DNA of 64,000 nucleotides from a virus: positions 1-64,000 of IMG/VR virus record IMGVR_UViG_3300044825_003153. One strand, written 5' to 3'. The position numbers were made by a program, and so were the translations under genes. The notes beneath the pieces are model-generated. The model searched no databases, was not told the origin of the DNA, and saw only the letters and a program-made list of their open reading frames with translations. Of the stretch, positions 7,644 through 15,141 are shown in pieces; positions within the stretch are counted from its first letter, which is position 1, and each line of letters opens with the position of its first letter.

Positions 7644-8027
7644 TCATGCTCCCCGTCCACGCGGAAGCCGCCGGGTCCGGCGGCGGTTTCCGACTAGACA
7701 GGCGCTCGTCGGCTCTTGACCCTGGAAGTTAACGCCCATAGCCTCCGCAAGCTGGGCAAGCGTTTGCCCGCCGCCAGCAAGTGCAATGACATCCTCAACG
7801 CGGAGCTTGATTTGCTGATCGAGACACATAACCGCAAAGTGTGCCAGCCATTGCCTTGGGATCGCCCCCTGTTCCTTCCAGTTATGAACGAGACGCGCCG
7901 ATGCTATTTCCCGTCTACTTACCTTTTGATCGCCGCAACGACTGGTCTTTTCCACCATGTCGTTGATGCGACGGGCGGTAGCCGTTGGGCCCCCAAAGCG
8001 CTCGATCAGGTCCTGGGCTGTCAGCAT
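7644..8027 (-). CDS. Cro/YdaS-like HTH regulator
   Basis: A 127-residue protein starting MLTAQDLIERFGGPTATARR. Residues 3-60 resemble YdaS/Cro-type helix-turn-helix proteins: a short first helix, the turn at FGGPTATA, then a helix leading to VHNWKEQGAIPRQWL. It is divergent from the CI-like repressor with operators between them, the classic immunity layout. The C-terminus is basic. It probably represses or tunes the switch promoters; which side it favours cannot be told from sequence. Confidence 0.75.
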   Translation of the reverse strand: MLTAQDLIERFGGPTATARRINDMVEKTSRCGDQKVSRREIASARLVHNWKEQGAIPRQWLAHFAVMCLDQQIKLRVEDVIALAGGGQTLAQLAEAMGVNFQGQEPTSACLVGNRRRTRRLPRGRGA

Positions 8028-8094
8028 GACCGACAGGTATCCGATAAAATCGGATGCCGCAAGGCCACCCGTCATCCGAGAAAGTGCGATTGCC
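8028..8094. promoter_or_regulatory. immunity control region with operator pair
   Basis: ATCCGATAAAATCGGAT (8039-8055) is a perfect 6-5-6 inverted repeat. ATCCGAGAAAGTGCGAT (8074-8090) is a weaker copy 35 bases away. On the minus strand TTGCGG lies 17 bases before TACCTG, with the first operator filling the spacer, giving a leftward promoter for the Cro-like gene. The divergent repressor promoter probably overlaps. Confidence 0.65.
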
Positions 8095-8145
8095 ATGGTC
8101 GGGACGACGGGCGATTACCCGAATCGACCCAGCAGCGAGCAACCG

Positions 8146-8454
8146 ATGCAAGACAGGGCCAGCGACGCGATTCTGCAGGCTGAATTTGGCGCACGGCTGG
8201 CGCATGTGCGCGTGGTGCGGGGCTATGCTTCTCAGGCCGCTCTTGCTCGCGCCCTGGGGATCGCCGCCGGCCGCTACAACGTCTGGGAGAAAGGCGAGGG
8301 CCTGCCGCAGACCATCGGTAATCTGCTCGACCTCTGCCGGACGCTGAGGGTGACCTCGGACTATCTGCTGTTCGGCCTGACCGACGGCCTCAGTCGCCCG
8401 GATTACTACGCCCTGGTGTGCGGCGCACCATCTGCCCAAGACGATGAGAAGTAA
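8146..8454 (+). CDS. short CI-like XRE repressor
   Basis: A 102-residue protein from ATG 8146 (an in-frame ATG at 8095 would add 17 residues but would run through the operator edge). Residues 11-70 are an XRE helix-turn-helix: FGARLAHVRVVRGYASQAAL, ALGIAAGRYNVWEKGEGLP, then NLLDLCRTLRVTSDYLLFG. There is no LexA-type peptidase domain, so induction, if any, would not be by RecA-stimulated self-cleavage. Its position opposite the Cro-like gene and the operators makes it the candidate immunity repressor. Confidence 0.75.
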   Translation: MQDRASDAILQAEFGARLAHVRVVRGYASQAALARALGIAAGRYNVWEKGEGLPQTIGNLLDLCRTLRVTSDYLLFGLTDGLSRPDYYALVCGAPSAQDDEK

Positions 8455-8586
8455 CCGGTAAATCGTTTTCCTTACTTGCGCTCACGCTTGGCTGAATGTC
8501 GGCACCAAGTGCGGCAGCCGTATTGTTCTCTTGGCGTCTTGTGCGCTAGATAGCTCCCATCGTGGGGAAGAGAACAAGACAGGCAT
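8455..8586 (+). promoter_or_regulatory. leader region with a 10-bp inverted repeat
   Basis: No gene. TTGTTCTCTT (8523-8532) is a perfect inverted match to AAGAGAACAA (8568-8577), 35 bases apart, and the right arm ends nine bases before the ATG of the next gene. This could be an RNA stem that hides the start region or a spaced protein-binding site. Confidence 0.35.
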
Positions 8587-8823
8587 ATGTTAGCCCAGAG
8601 CGCGTATCACACCGATGGCGACGCCGACGACCGCGCGATTGACGCGGCCTCCGACCTTGCGCTCGAGAGGGCTCGCAGGTTGCTGGAACAGCCAGCCGGC
8701 AATGCCTCCCAGCTGCGGCAGCTGATCGAGGTCGCGGACGACCTGTTCGGCGGCGATCCGGACAGCCGTTTGCTCCTGCATCGCCTGCTGCGGGCGATGC
8801 GGCACGCGGCGGCATCCGAATAA
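8587..8823 (+). CDS. hypothetical helical protein
   Basis: A 78-residue, acidic-to-neutral helical protein (LERARRLLEQPAGNASQLRQ, then LLLHRLLRAMRHA). It lies between the repressor and the early recombination operon. It may be a small regulator or host-takeover protein; no family recognised. The gene ends 14 bases before the promoter-operator of the next operon. Confidence 0.55.
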   Translation: MLAQSAYHTDGDADDRAIDAASDLALERARRLLEQPAGNASQLRQLIEVADDLFGGDPDSRLLLHRLLRAMRHAAASE

Positions 8824-8836
8824 TTTTGCTTCTCGG

Positions 8837-8865
8837 TTGAAGCATACGAATTTTTCGGATACCCT
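8837..8865 (+). promoter_or_regulatory. early right promoter with operator in the spacer
   Basis: TTGAAG (8837-8842) and TACCCT are 17 bases apart. The spacer holds the operator-like ATACGAATTTTTCGGAT (8844-8860), a 6-5-6 inverted repeat with one mismatch. The stretch matches the leftward Cro promoter at most positions. It sits 26 bases upstream of the recombination operon, so the repressor probably shuts this operon off. Confidence 0.6.
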
Positions 8866-8890
8866 TTCCTTCCGTTGTGGAGGGAAAGGG

Positions 8891-9751
8891 ATGCCCCCGC
8901 TCGTCATCCGCGCCAGCTCGCTGTCGGCTTATCCCGACTGCAGCCTGAGAACCGCAGCTCATTCGCAGGCCGATCTGTTCGCGGCCAAGGGTGTCACGTT
9001 GCACCCGGCCCGGACCAATGTCGGCGCCCTGATCGGCTCGGGCGTGCACGCCGGCGCCGAGCTCGCTCTCAAGGGTCGGATGAACGGCGAGCGCGTGCCG
9101 CAGTCGACCTGCGAGGATGCGGCGATCGGCGAGTTCCGCGCGCGCCGGGAGAAGGAAGCCGGCGCGGCACGGCTGATCGTCGACGAGACCGCCGGCGATG
9201 CGAACGCCTGCGAGCGGCAGGTACGACGCATGGTCCACCGCTACCGCCAGGACGTGGTCGAGACCGCCCGGCCGTTGCTGGTCGAGCGCCGCCTTGAGGC
9301 CGAAGTCATCGACGGCGTCATCCTGTCAGGACAGGGCGACCTCCTGCATCTGGACGCCACCGCCACCGGTGACGAGCAGGTTGTCCGCGACCTGAAGTCG
9401 ACCCGGCGGCACATGGCGCAGCCGATGATCCACGCGCCCCAGCTCGGCGGCTACTCCCTGCTGTACCGGTCGCGCGGCTGGACCCCGAACCGGGCCCAGC
9501 TCGACGTGCTGCCCAGAGTGCGGCTTGAGAAGCCGCAGCCGCCGGTGACCACCGCACCGCTCGCGATCGCCGAGACCGAGGAGATCGCCCACGCGGTTGT
9601 CCACGACTTTGCCGGGAAGCTGCTCGCGTTCCGCGAGGACGGCGAGACGTCGCGCTTCCTGGTGAACCCCAGATCCTTCCTGTGCAGCCAGAAGTTCTGC
9701 CGGCTCTACGGGAAGGAGGCGTGCCCAGCAACCAGAGGACTGAAGCTGTGA
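8891..9751 (+). CDS. PD-(D/E)XK exonuclease, RecB/Cas4-like
   Basis: A 286-residue protein from ATG 8891 behind GGAGGGAAAGGG. Nuclease motifs in order: GVHAGAE (His53), GQGDLL (Asp150), VRDLKST (Asp167-x-Lys169) and QLGGYSLL (Gln184, Tyr188), the RecB/Cas4 arrangement. Cys17 near the N-terminus plus Cys265, Cys270 and Cys278 near the C-terminus suggest an iron-sulfur cluster as in AddB and Cas4, though the spacing is not canonical. Paired with RecT next door, it would resect double-strand ends to give 3-prime tails for annealing. Confidence 0.85.
   Translation: MPPLVIRASSLSAYPDCSLRTAAHSQADLFAAKGVTLHPARTNVGALIGSGVHAGAELALKGRMNGERVPQSTCEDAAIGEFRARREKEAGAARLIVDETAGDANACERQVRRMVHRYRQDVVETARPLLVERRLEAEVIDGVILSGQGDLLHLDATATGDEQVVRDLKSTRRHMAQPMIHAPQLGGYSLLYRSRGWTPNRAQLDVLPRVRLEKPQPPVTTAPLAIAETEEIAHAVVHDFAGKLLAFREDGETSRFLVNPRSFLCSQKFCRLYGKEACPATRGLKL
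9724..9738 (+). promoter_or_regulatory. CCCAGCAAC leader motif before recT
   Basis: CCCAGCAACCAGAGG inside the end of the nuclease gene, 24 bases from motif start to the GTG at 9748. It supports that GTG as the start. No hairpin precedes it, as expected within coding DNA. Confidence 0.5.
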
Positions 9752-10857
9752 ATGACCAGAGGCAGAAGCTCCCGCCGCCGCGCAACGGCAGGGGAGGGGG
9801 GCAGGACCGGGGCGAGGACACGCCCTGGGAGCAGCTGCGCGTCGCGGAGAAGCTCGACCAGCTGGCGGGCTACCTCGACAGCGAGGACTTCAGGCTCCGG
9901 CTGACCAAGACGGTTCCGGAGTTCATCGCCGCGGGCGACCGGTCGATGGCCGCCTATGCCAAGCAGCTCCGCCACGGCGCGCTGATGGCGGCGCAGAACA
10001 ACCTGCAGCTGCTCGACCCCAAGCTGCACTCGATGGTCGGCCTGATCCAGGGCGTCGTCGCCATCGCCCGTCGCGGCCTGACCATCGGCGACAACGTCGC
10101 GTGGCTGGTGCCGTACAGGGTCGACGGCAAGCCGACGGTGCAGGTCCAGCTCGGCTACATGGGTCTCTACACCCTGGCCGGCAAAGCCGGGCTGGTGACC
10201 AAGGTCGACGCGCAGGCGATCTTTGCCAACGACAAGCGTCGCATCCGTCTCGGCACCGAGAACATCGTCGAGCACGACGTCTTTCTCGACGGCCCGCGCG
10301 GGGATTTCGTCGGCGCCTACGCCATCATCCATGTGCCGGGCGATGTGCCGCCGTTGATCGAATACATGGACAAGGCCACGGTCGACTACATACGGTCGAA
10401 GTCCCCGGGCAAGAACAGCCCGGCTTGGCGGGACTGGTACGACCAGATGGCAATCGCCAAGGTGTTCAAGCGCGGGATGAAGAAAGTCCCGAAGCCGATG
10501 CACTGGGACTCCTCGCTGTTCGACGATGTCGACGATGCCGGCCTGGTGATCGAGGGCACCGGCGAGGTGATCGACGCCAATCAGGCGCGCCTCACCCACA
10601 GCGCCGAACAGCCGATCAACACCGTGCCCAAGCACCAGGAGCGCGAAGTCGTCCGCACCCGCGAGTTCGAGGACGACGGCGAGGATCCGCCGCGGCAGCA
10701 GCAGGACGATCCCGGCCCCGGCGACGATGGCGGGCAGCAGGTCTCCGCCGATGCCGGTGGCGGGCAGAACGCCGGCGAGCAGGAGCAGGAGCAGCCGCCG
10801 CGCCGCGGCCGCGGCAAGAACGCGCCCACCGGCTCGCTGCCCTTCCCGGAGGATTGA
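9748..10857 (+). CDS. recT: RecT-family single-strand annealing protein
   Basis: A 369-residue protein. The GTG at 9748 overlaps the nuclease stop (GTGA). The core (about 40-270) has RecT features: AAQNNLQLLDPKLHSMVGLI, ARRGLTIGDNVAWLVPY, VQVQLGYMGLYTLA, then GDFVGAYAIIH and SPAWRDWYDQMAIAKVFKR. It binds single-stranded DNA and anneals homologous strands. The C-terminal 100 residues are acidic, Gln/Gly-rich and disordered, ending in a basic then acidic tip like other annealing proteins. Forms a two-component recombinase with the upstream nuclease. Confidence 0.9.
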   Translation: MNDQRQKLPPPRNGRGGGQDRGEDTPWEQLRVAEKLDQLAGYLDSEDFRLRLTKTVPEFIAAGDRSMAAYAKQLRHGALMAAQNNLQLLDPKLHSMVGLIQGVVAIARRGLTIGDNVAWLVPYRVDGKPTVQVQLGYMGLYTLAGKAGLVTKVDAQAIFANDKRRIRLGTENIVEHDVFLDGPRGDFVGAYAIIHVPGDVPPLIEYMDKATVDYIRSKSPGKNSPAWRDWYDQMAIAKVFKRGMKKVPKPMHWDSSLFDDVDDAGLVIEGTGEVIDANQARLTHSAEQPINTVPKHQEREVVRTREFEDDGEDPPRQQQDDPGPGDDGGQQVSADAGGGQNAGEQEQEQPPRRGRGKNAPTGSLPFPED

Positions 10858-10860
10858 GCG

Positions 10861-12507
10861 ATGCAGCTCACGATCAAGAACATCCAGGCGATCCAGGCTC
10901 TCGACCTCACGCTTGAGGCCGGACCGAACGTCCTCGCCGGCTCGAACGAAGCCGGCAAGTCTACCACCTGCCATATCGTGGCCGCGCTGATGGCCCGGGA
11001 CATGAAGCTGGCCCCGACCAAGGCCGAGGTCGCGGCCATGATTCGCACTGGCGCCCGATCCGGCATGGCCGCCATCGGCGACGATCAGGGCAGGGTCGGG
11101 GCGTCTTGGCCGGATGGCGAGTTGCTGGTGGAAGGCGACAACCCGCCCATGGCCTCGGCCATCGCCACCGGCCGGACGATGCCGGCGCGCCTGTCGCCCA
11201 AGGAGCGCACCGCGTTGCTGGTCGAGGCGCTGAAGGCGCTGCCAACCCAGGCCGAGTGGATCGCGGCCGCGGAGGCGGCCAGCATCCCGAAGAAGGCGGC
11301 CGAAGCGGCATGGCGTCAGATCGATTCCATCGGCTGGGACAATGCCGCCAAGGCGTTCGCCGACCGGGCCAAGGAAGGGAAGGGGGCTTGGCGCCAGCTG
11401 ACCAACGTGTCGAGCTACCCGCCCAAGGGGGCGGAGTCCTGGCAGGCGGGCAACCATGACCTCGAGCTGGTCGATCAGGACCTGGATGCGGTCTCGGCCG
11501 AGGTCGATGCCCTGGTCAGGCAGCGCGACGACATGCTGCGCGACAGCGGCGTCCTGCAGGCCCGCCGCGTCGATCTGGTCGCCAAGGTTGGCGCTCTCTC
11601 GGCACTTCGGGAACGCCGCGAGCAGCTGACCCGCGAGATCGAAGCGGCCGAGCCCAAGCTCGCCGCCGCCCGGCAGGCGCACGAGCGCAAGGTGATGGGG
11701 CATCCCGAGGCGCAGTGCCCGCACTGCTCGCAGCGGATCGCCATCCATCCCACGGCACCGCTGGCACGCAAGGTCGAAGCCGGTATCACGGTCGACCCAA
11801 AGTCCTTCGCGGATTCCAAGACTGCCCTCGAGCGGCTGGAAGCCGCGTTCAAGGATCTGGTCCGACAGCAGAGCGCCGTCGACGCCCAGATCAAGACGGC
11901 CGATGAGGCTGCGAGCGAGCTGGAGAAGCTGCCGCCGGCGCATCCCTTGGACACCGCGAAGATCGACGCGGAGATCGAGGCCAAGCGCACGCTGCGCGAG
12001 GACATCCGGATCACCAAGGAAGCGCGGCGGCTGCATCTGGAGATCGTGGCTCTCACGGCAGCAGCTGGGCTTGCCGCCGCCACCGGCCTGCGCAAGACCA
12101 AGCTCGGCGATCTGGTCGACATGATGAACTCGGGCTTCGCCGACCTCTGCGAGGCCACCGGCTGGGGCAAGGTCGAAGTCGATCTCGACCTGCACTTCAG
12201 CCTCGGCGGCATCCCCTGGGAGCGCCTGTCCAGCGGCGCTCGCTGGCGCGTCGACGCGGCGATCGCGCTGTTCTTCGCCGAGCGGGATAGCTCCGATCTG
12301 GTCGTGCTCGACGCCGCCGACCTCCTCGACAAGCGAGGGCGCAACGGCCTGTTGCGGCTCACCCAGCAGTTCGACATCCCGGTCCTGATCGGCATGACGC
12401 TGAACCGAAGCGAGGCCCAGCAGCTCGCCGATGCCAACATCCCGGTGACCTTTCTGGAGGCTGGCATCGGCCGGCCTGTCACCGCGGCAGCCATGGCAGC
12501 CGAGTGA
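10861..12507 (+). CDS. Rad50/SbcC-like ATPase
   Basis: A 548-residue protein. Walker A is GSNEAGKST at residues 27-35. A long coiled-coil region follows, interrupted near residue 286 by CPHC, a zinc-hook-like CxxC. A second coiled coil leads to a LSSGARWR signature and a Walker B strand DLVVLDAADLL near 480. This is the Rad50/SbcC/RecF-type architecture, short for SbcC (about 1000) but common in phages. No SbcD-type nuclease gene is adjacent; the RecB-like nuclease two genes upstream may be the partner. It probably tethers or processes DNA ends during phage recombination. Confidence 0.85.
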   Translation: MQLTIKNIQAIQALDLTLEAGPNVLAGSNEAGKSTTCHIVAALMARDMKLAPTKAEVAAMIRTGARSGMAAIGDDQGRVGASWPDGELLVEGDNPPMASAIATGRTMPARLSPKERTALLVEALKALPTQAEWIAAAEAASIPKKAAEAAWRQIDSIGWDNAAKAFADRAKEGKGAWRQLTNVSSYPPKGAESWQAGNHDLELVDQDLDAVSAEVDALVRQRDDMLRDSGVLQARRVDLVAKVGALSALRERREQLTREIEAAEPKLAAARQAHERKVMGHPEAQCPHCSQRIAIHPTAPLARKVEAGITVDPKSFADSKTALERLEAAFKDLVRQQSAVDAQIKTADEAASELEKLPPAHPLDTAKIDAEIEAKRTLREDIRITKEARRLHLEIVALTAAAGLAAATGLRKTKLGDLVDMMNSGFADLCEATGWGKVEVDLDLHFSLGGIPWERLSSGARWRVDAAIALFFAERDSSDLVVLDAADLLDKRGRNGLLRLTQQFDIPVLIGMTLNRSEAQQLADANIPVTFLEAGIGRPVTAAAMAAE

Positions 12508-12749
12508 TGGGCGCCTATCGCCAGCCGATGCCGGAAATGGTCCCGATCGGGAGGCGGCTGCGCCAGCTGCGCAAGGCGCGCGGCTGGACCCTGAAGGTCG
12601 CCGGCGAGCAGATCGGCTGTTCGCTGCAGGCCGTGCACCGCATGGAGAAGGGCATCATCGGGCTGTCCATGCAGACCATGCTGCGGCTGTCGGAGATCTA
12701 CGAGGTCAGCTGCGACCACATCCTGAAGGGGACCGATCCGTGCAGCTGA
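12507..12749 (+). CDS. XRE-family HTH protein
   Basis: An 80-residue protein. ATG 12507 overlaps the ATPase stop (TGATG); GTG 12504 is an alternative. Residues 12-72 form an XRE helix-turn-helix: LRQLRKARGWTLKVAGEQIG, then CSLQAVHRMEKG, LRLSEIYEVSCDHIL. It may regulate the early operon from within. No other domain. Confidence 0.8.
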   Translation: MGAYRQPMPEMVPIGRRLRQLRKARGWTLKVAGEQIGCSLQAVHRMEKGIIGLSMQTMLRLSEIYEVSCDHILKGTDPCS

Positions 12750-13198
12750 AGTACGCGGCCGACACCGACGTCCCGGTTCACCGCTCGCGCACCGAGATCC
12801 AGGAGCTGATCCTGCGGTTCGGCGTGACCAAGTTCGGCACGATGATGGAGGCCGGCTGCGAGCAGTTCGCCTTCGAGACCAAGGGGCGCCGCTACCGCTT
12901 CCGGGTGATCGACCCGCCCAATGATCACCCCTACGTCACGCGCACGCCCACCGGCAAGCCGCGGCCGACCTACAACCAGGCCGAGGCCTGGGAGAAGCTG
13001 CGCCGCGTCCTGTGGCGCACGCTGGTCCTGTCGATCAAGGCCCGGCTCGCCGAGGTCGAGCTCGGCATGACGTCCTTCGAGGACGCCTTCCTCGCGGAGA
13101 CCATCCTGCCCAGCGGCCAGACGGTCGCCGAGGCGACCAAGGAGACGATCGCGCTCGCCTACCAGGGCCGCGACGTCCCTCTGCTGCCGCCGGCCTGA
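12740..13198 (+). CDS. conserved phage protein of unknown function
   Basis: A 152-residue protein from a GTG start overlapping the previous gene by ten bases. The pattern SRTEIQELILRFGVTKFG, then ETKGRRYRFRVIDPP, a W-x-x-LVLSIKARL segment and a FEDAFLAETILPSGQTV tail is shared by a widespread phage family found beside recombination genes. The role is unknown; a DNA-metabolism accessory is likely from context. Confidence 0.75.
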   Translation: MQLKYAADTDVPVHRSRTEIQELILRFGVTKFGTMMEAGCEQFAFETKGRRYRFRVIDPPNDHPYVTRTPTGKPRPTYNQAEAWEKLRRVLWRTLVLSIKARLAEVELGMTSFEDAFLAETILPSGQTVAEATKETIALAYQGRDVPLLPPA

Positions 13199-13224
13199 GC
13201 GGCACCACACCAAGGAGACCACCC

Positions 13225-13389
13225 TTGTCCGCCAACATCTTCGCCAAGATCGGCGTCGGCGCGAGCGTCCTGTTCGGGCTGGCGCTGGTCGGGAAGCTCG
13301 CCTGGGGTCTCGGGCTTCTCGCTTGCTACGGCCTGTGGAAAGGCCGCGGCCCCATCAAGGCTGTCCTGAAGCAACAGGGAATCATCTGA
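13225..13389 (+). CDS. small membrane protein
   Basis: A 54-residue protein from TTG 13225, preceded by AAGGAG. It has one or two hydrophobic stretches (ASVLFGLALVGKLAWGLGLL) and a basic C-terminus (KGRGPIKAVLKQQG), suggesting a single-pass inner membrane protein with a cytoplasmic tail. The stop overlaps the next ATG (TGATG). Function unknown. Confidence 0.6.
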   Translation: MSANIFAKIGVGASVLFGLALVGKLAWGLGLLACYGLWKGRGPIKAVLKQQGII

Positions 13390-13829
13390 TGTTCGCAGCA
13401 CTGAGAAAGCGTCTCACCGACGCGCTGGACGACAACCTCGGCAGGTACACCGCCGACAAGGACCTGCTCGAGGGCGCCATGGCCGCGTGCGCCATGATGG
13501 CCCACGGCGACGGCACGCTCGAGGAGCAGGAGCGGAAGAAGACCGCCGACTTCGTCCGCCGGCACCCGTCGATGCGCCACTTCGACGGGAGCGAGGCCGG
13601 CAGGCTGTTCCTGCAGTTCTGCTCGGAGTTCGATTTCGACCACGGCATGGGTGTGAGCGCCTGCCTCAAGCAGATCGGGGAGGTGCGCGGGGACGAGAAG
13701 CGCACCTTGGTGATGCAGCTCGCCCTCGCGATCGGCAAGTCGGACGGCGAGTTCGAGCCCGGGGAGAAGCTCGCCGCCCAGAAGATCTGCGACCAGCTCG
13801 GCCTCAGCCGGTCCGAGTTCGACCTCTAA
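13389..13829 (+). CDS. TerB-like (tellurite resistance family) protein
   Basis: A 146-residue protein. The pattern GAMAACAMMAHGDGTLEEQE and later LVMQLALAIGKSDGEFEPGE is the duplicated DG-x-x-x-x-E metal-binding layout of TerB/DjlA-type domains. TerB-like proteins bind divalent metal and occur in phage and defence contexts; a phage role is unknown. It follows the membrane protein with a TGATG overlap, so the two may act together at the membrane. Confidence 0.8.
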   Translation: MFAALRKRLTDALDDNLGRYTADKDLLEGAMAACAMMAHGDGTLEEQERKKTADFVRRHPSMRHFDGSEAGRLFLQFCSEFDFDHGMGVSACLKQIGEVRGDEKRTLVMQLALAIGKSDGEFEPGEKLAAQKICDQLGLSRSEFDL

Positions 13830-13837
13830 GTCGGCGC

Positions 13838-13882
13838 GCGGGCGGCTCCGGCCGCCCGCCTGCCCCTCCCAGCAACCGGAGA
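13838..13882 (+). promoter_or_regulatory. hairpin plus CCCAGCAAC leader
   Basis: GCGGGCGGC (13838-13846) pairs with GCCGCCCGC (13851-13859) around TCCG; CCCAGCAACCGGAG begins at 13868, 20 bases before ATG 13888. Single-hairpin version of the recurrent leader. Confidence 0.65.
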
Positions 13883-13887
13883 CGACC

Positions 13888-14469
13888 ATGTTCCTCCTGT
13901 ACAAGGCCGCGACCACCGGGCTCCCCGTGTGGAAGGCGGCCGACGACGACGCCAGCCAGCCCCACATCGTCGAGCTGGTCGCCATGCTGTGCAACAGCAC
14001 CGGCGACCGCGTCGAGACGCTGTGCCTGATCGTACGACCCGACGGCTGGGAGATCCCCGCCCAGTCGACGGCGATCCACGGGATCACCGAGGTCGAGGCC
14101 AAAGCCTCGCCGATCGACGAACAGACCGCGCTCGGCCGGTTCCTCGGGATGATGGTGAAGGCGCACACGCGGGTCGGCTGGAACGAGCCGTTCGACAGCC
14201 GCATCATCCGGATCGCGCTCGCGCGCTACCTGCCGGAGACGGTCGAGGGCTGGGGCCGGCAAACCGCGATCTGCGCCATGCGCCAGACCCTGGACTACCT
14301 CGCCGAGACCGACCCGGGAACGTTCCACGGCCGCACGCTGAAGCTGCAGGCGGCCTGGGATCACCTGTACCCGTCCGAGCCGCAGGACGTGACCGAGAGC
14401 ACCCTCGATACCGTCGAGGCCTGCCGGCGCCTGTTCTTCGCGACAAAGCTCCGGGGAGGGGAGCGGTGA
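13888..14469 (+). CDS. DnaQ-fold exonuclease-like protein, catalytic residues missing
   Basis: A 193-residue protein aligned by eye with DEDD exonucleases. Motif I, normally D-T-E-T-T-G-L, reads K-A-A-T-T-G-L (residues 6-12), losing both catalytic acids. HGITEVEA (64-71) and VGWNEPFDSR (97-105) match the motif II surroundings, with Asp103 kept. In motif III the expected His is Thr169 while Asp174 remains. It is therefore probably inactive as a nuclease and may bind DNA ends, RNA or a host exonuclease partner. Preceded by the hairpin/CCCAGCAAC leader. Confidence 0.7.
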   Translation: MFLLYKAATTGLPVWKAADDDASQPHIVELVAMLCNSTGDRVETLCLIVRPDGWEIPAQSTAIHGITEVEAKASPIDEQTALGRFLGMMVKAHTRVGWNEPFDSRIIRIALARYLPETVEGWGRQTAICAMRQTLDYLAETDPGTFHGRTLKLQAAWDHLYPSEPQDVTESTLDTVEACRRLFFATKLRGGER

Positions 14470-14684
14470 CCCGCTGGATCTACGCCGACGAGACCAAGCC
14501 GATCCCGCGGCCCGTCTTCGCCGAGTTCACCTGCGACGGCGACCACGGCCTGTTCGACCCGTCCAAGCTGACCGTCGAGCTGTTCGTCGCCGGCCGTGAC
14601 AGCTGGACCCAGGCCACGGCGCACGGGTGGAGCGTCACCCCCGAGCTGTGCCTGTGCCCGGAGTGCAAGGGCAAGCCGTCATGA
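14466..14684 (+). CDS. small zinc-finger-like protein
   Basis: A 72-residue protein; GTG start overlaps the previous stop (GTGA). It ends with CLCPECKGK, a CxxC pair that with Cys near residue 26 could bind zinc. Mostly beta-like before that. No family recognised. Coupled on both sides (next overlap ATGA at 14681). Confidence 0.6.
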   Translation: MTRWIYADETKPIPRPVFAEFTCDGDHGLFDPSKLTVELFVAGRDSWTQATAHGWSVTPELCLCPECKGKPS

Positions 14685-15127
14685 ACCGCGGCATCCTGTT
14701 CAGCGCGCCGATGGTGCGCGCGATCCTCGCCGGCACGAAGACCGAGACGCGCCGGCTCGCTACCTCGCCGCTCGGCAAGCTGACCCTGCCGGCCGAGCTG
14801 TGGGTCCGGGAGACGTGGTACCCCACCGGGCCGGCGCCCGGGGATACCGCCTTCCGGGCGACCAGCGACCCCGAGGCCTGGGAGCCGCCCGACGGGTGGA
14901 AGCCAAGCCTCTTCATGCCGGAGTTCCGCTCAAGGATCCGGCTGAAGGTCACCAGCAACTTCGTCGAGAACCTCCGGGCGATCGAGGACGAGCAGGCCCG
15001 GCGAGAAGGCGTCGCCGACCGCGAGGCCTACCGCGAGCTGTGGGACACGCTCCACCAGAAGCCCGGCACCCGCTGGGCGGACGACCCGATCGTCACCGTC
15101 CTGCAGTTCGAGCGCATCCAACCCTGA
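14681..15127 (+). CDS. ASCH-domain protein
   Basis: A 148-residue protein starting MNRGILFSAPMVRAILAGTK, with the T-x-TRR turn, and ELWVRETWYP, a pattern of phage ASCH (PUA-like) proteins. ASCH domains bind RNA or modified nucleotides and some cleave RNA; the exact role here is unknown. A C-terminal helix (EAYRELWDTLHQK) and final beta strand complete the fold. Confidence 0.8.
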   Translation: MNRGILFSAPMVRAILAGTKTETRRLATSPLGKLTLPAELWVRETWYPTGPAPGDTAFRATSDPEAWEPPDGWKPSLFMPEFRSRIRLKVTSNFVENLRAIEDEQARREGVADREAYRELWDTLHQKPGTRWADDPIVTVLQFERIQP

Positions 15128-15141
15128 ACCAAGGAGCCATC

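Noticed and set aside
9706-12195. An 829-codon leftward frame across recT and the ATPase
   Set aside because: Shadow of strong rightward genes with clear motifs; no ribosome site or family pattern.
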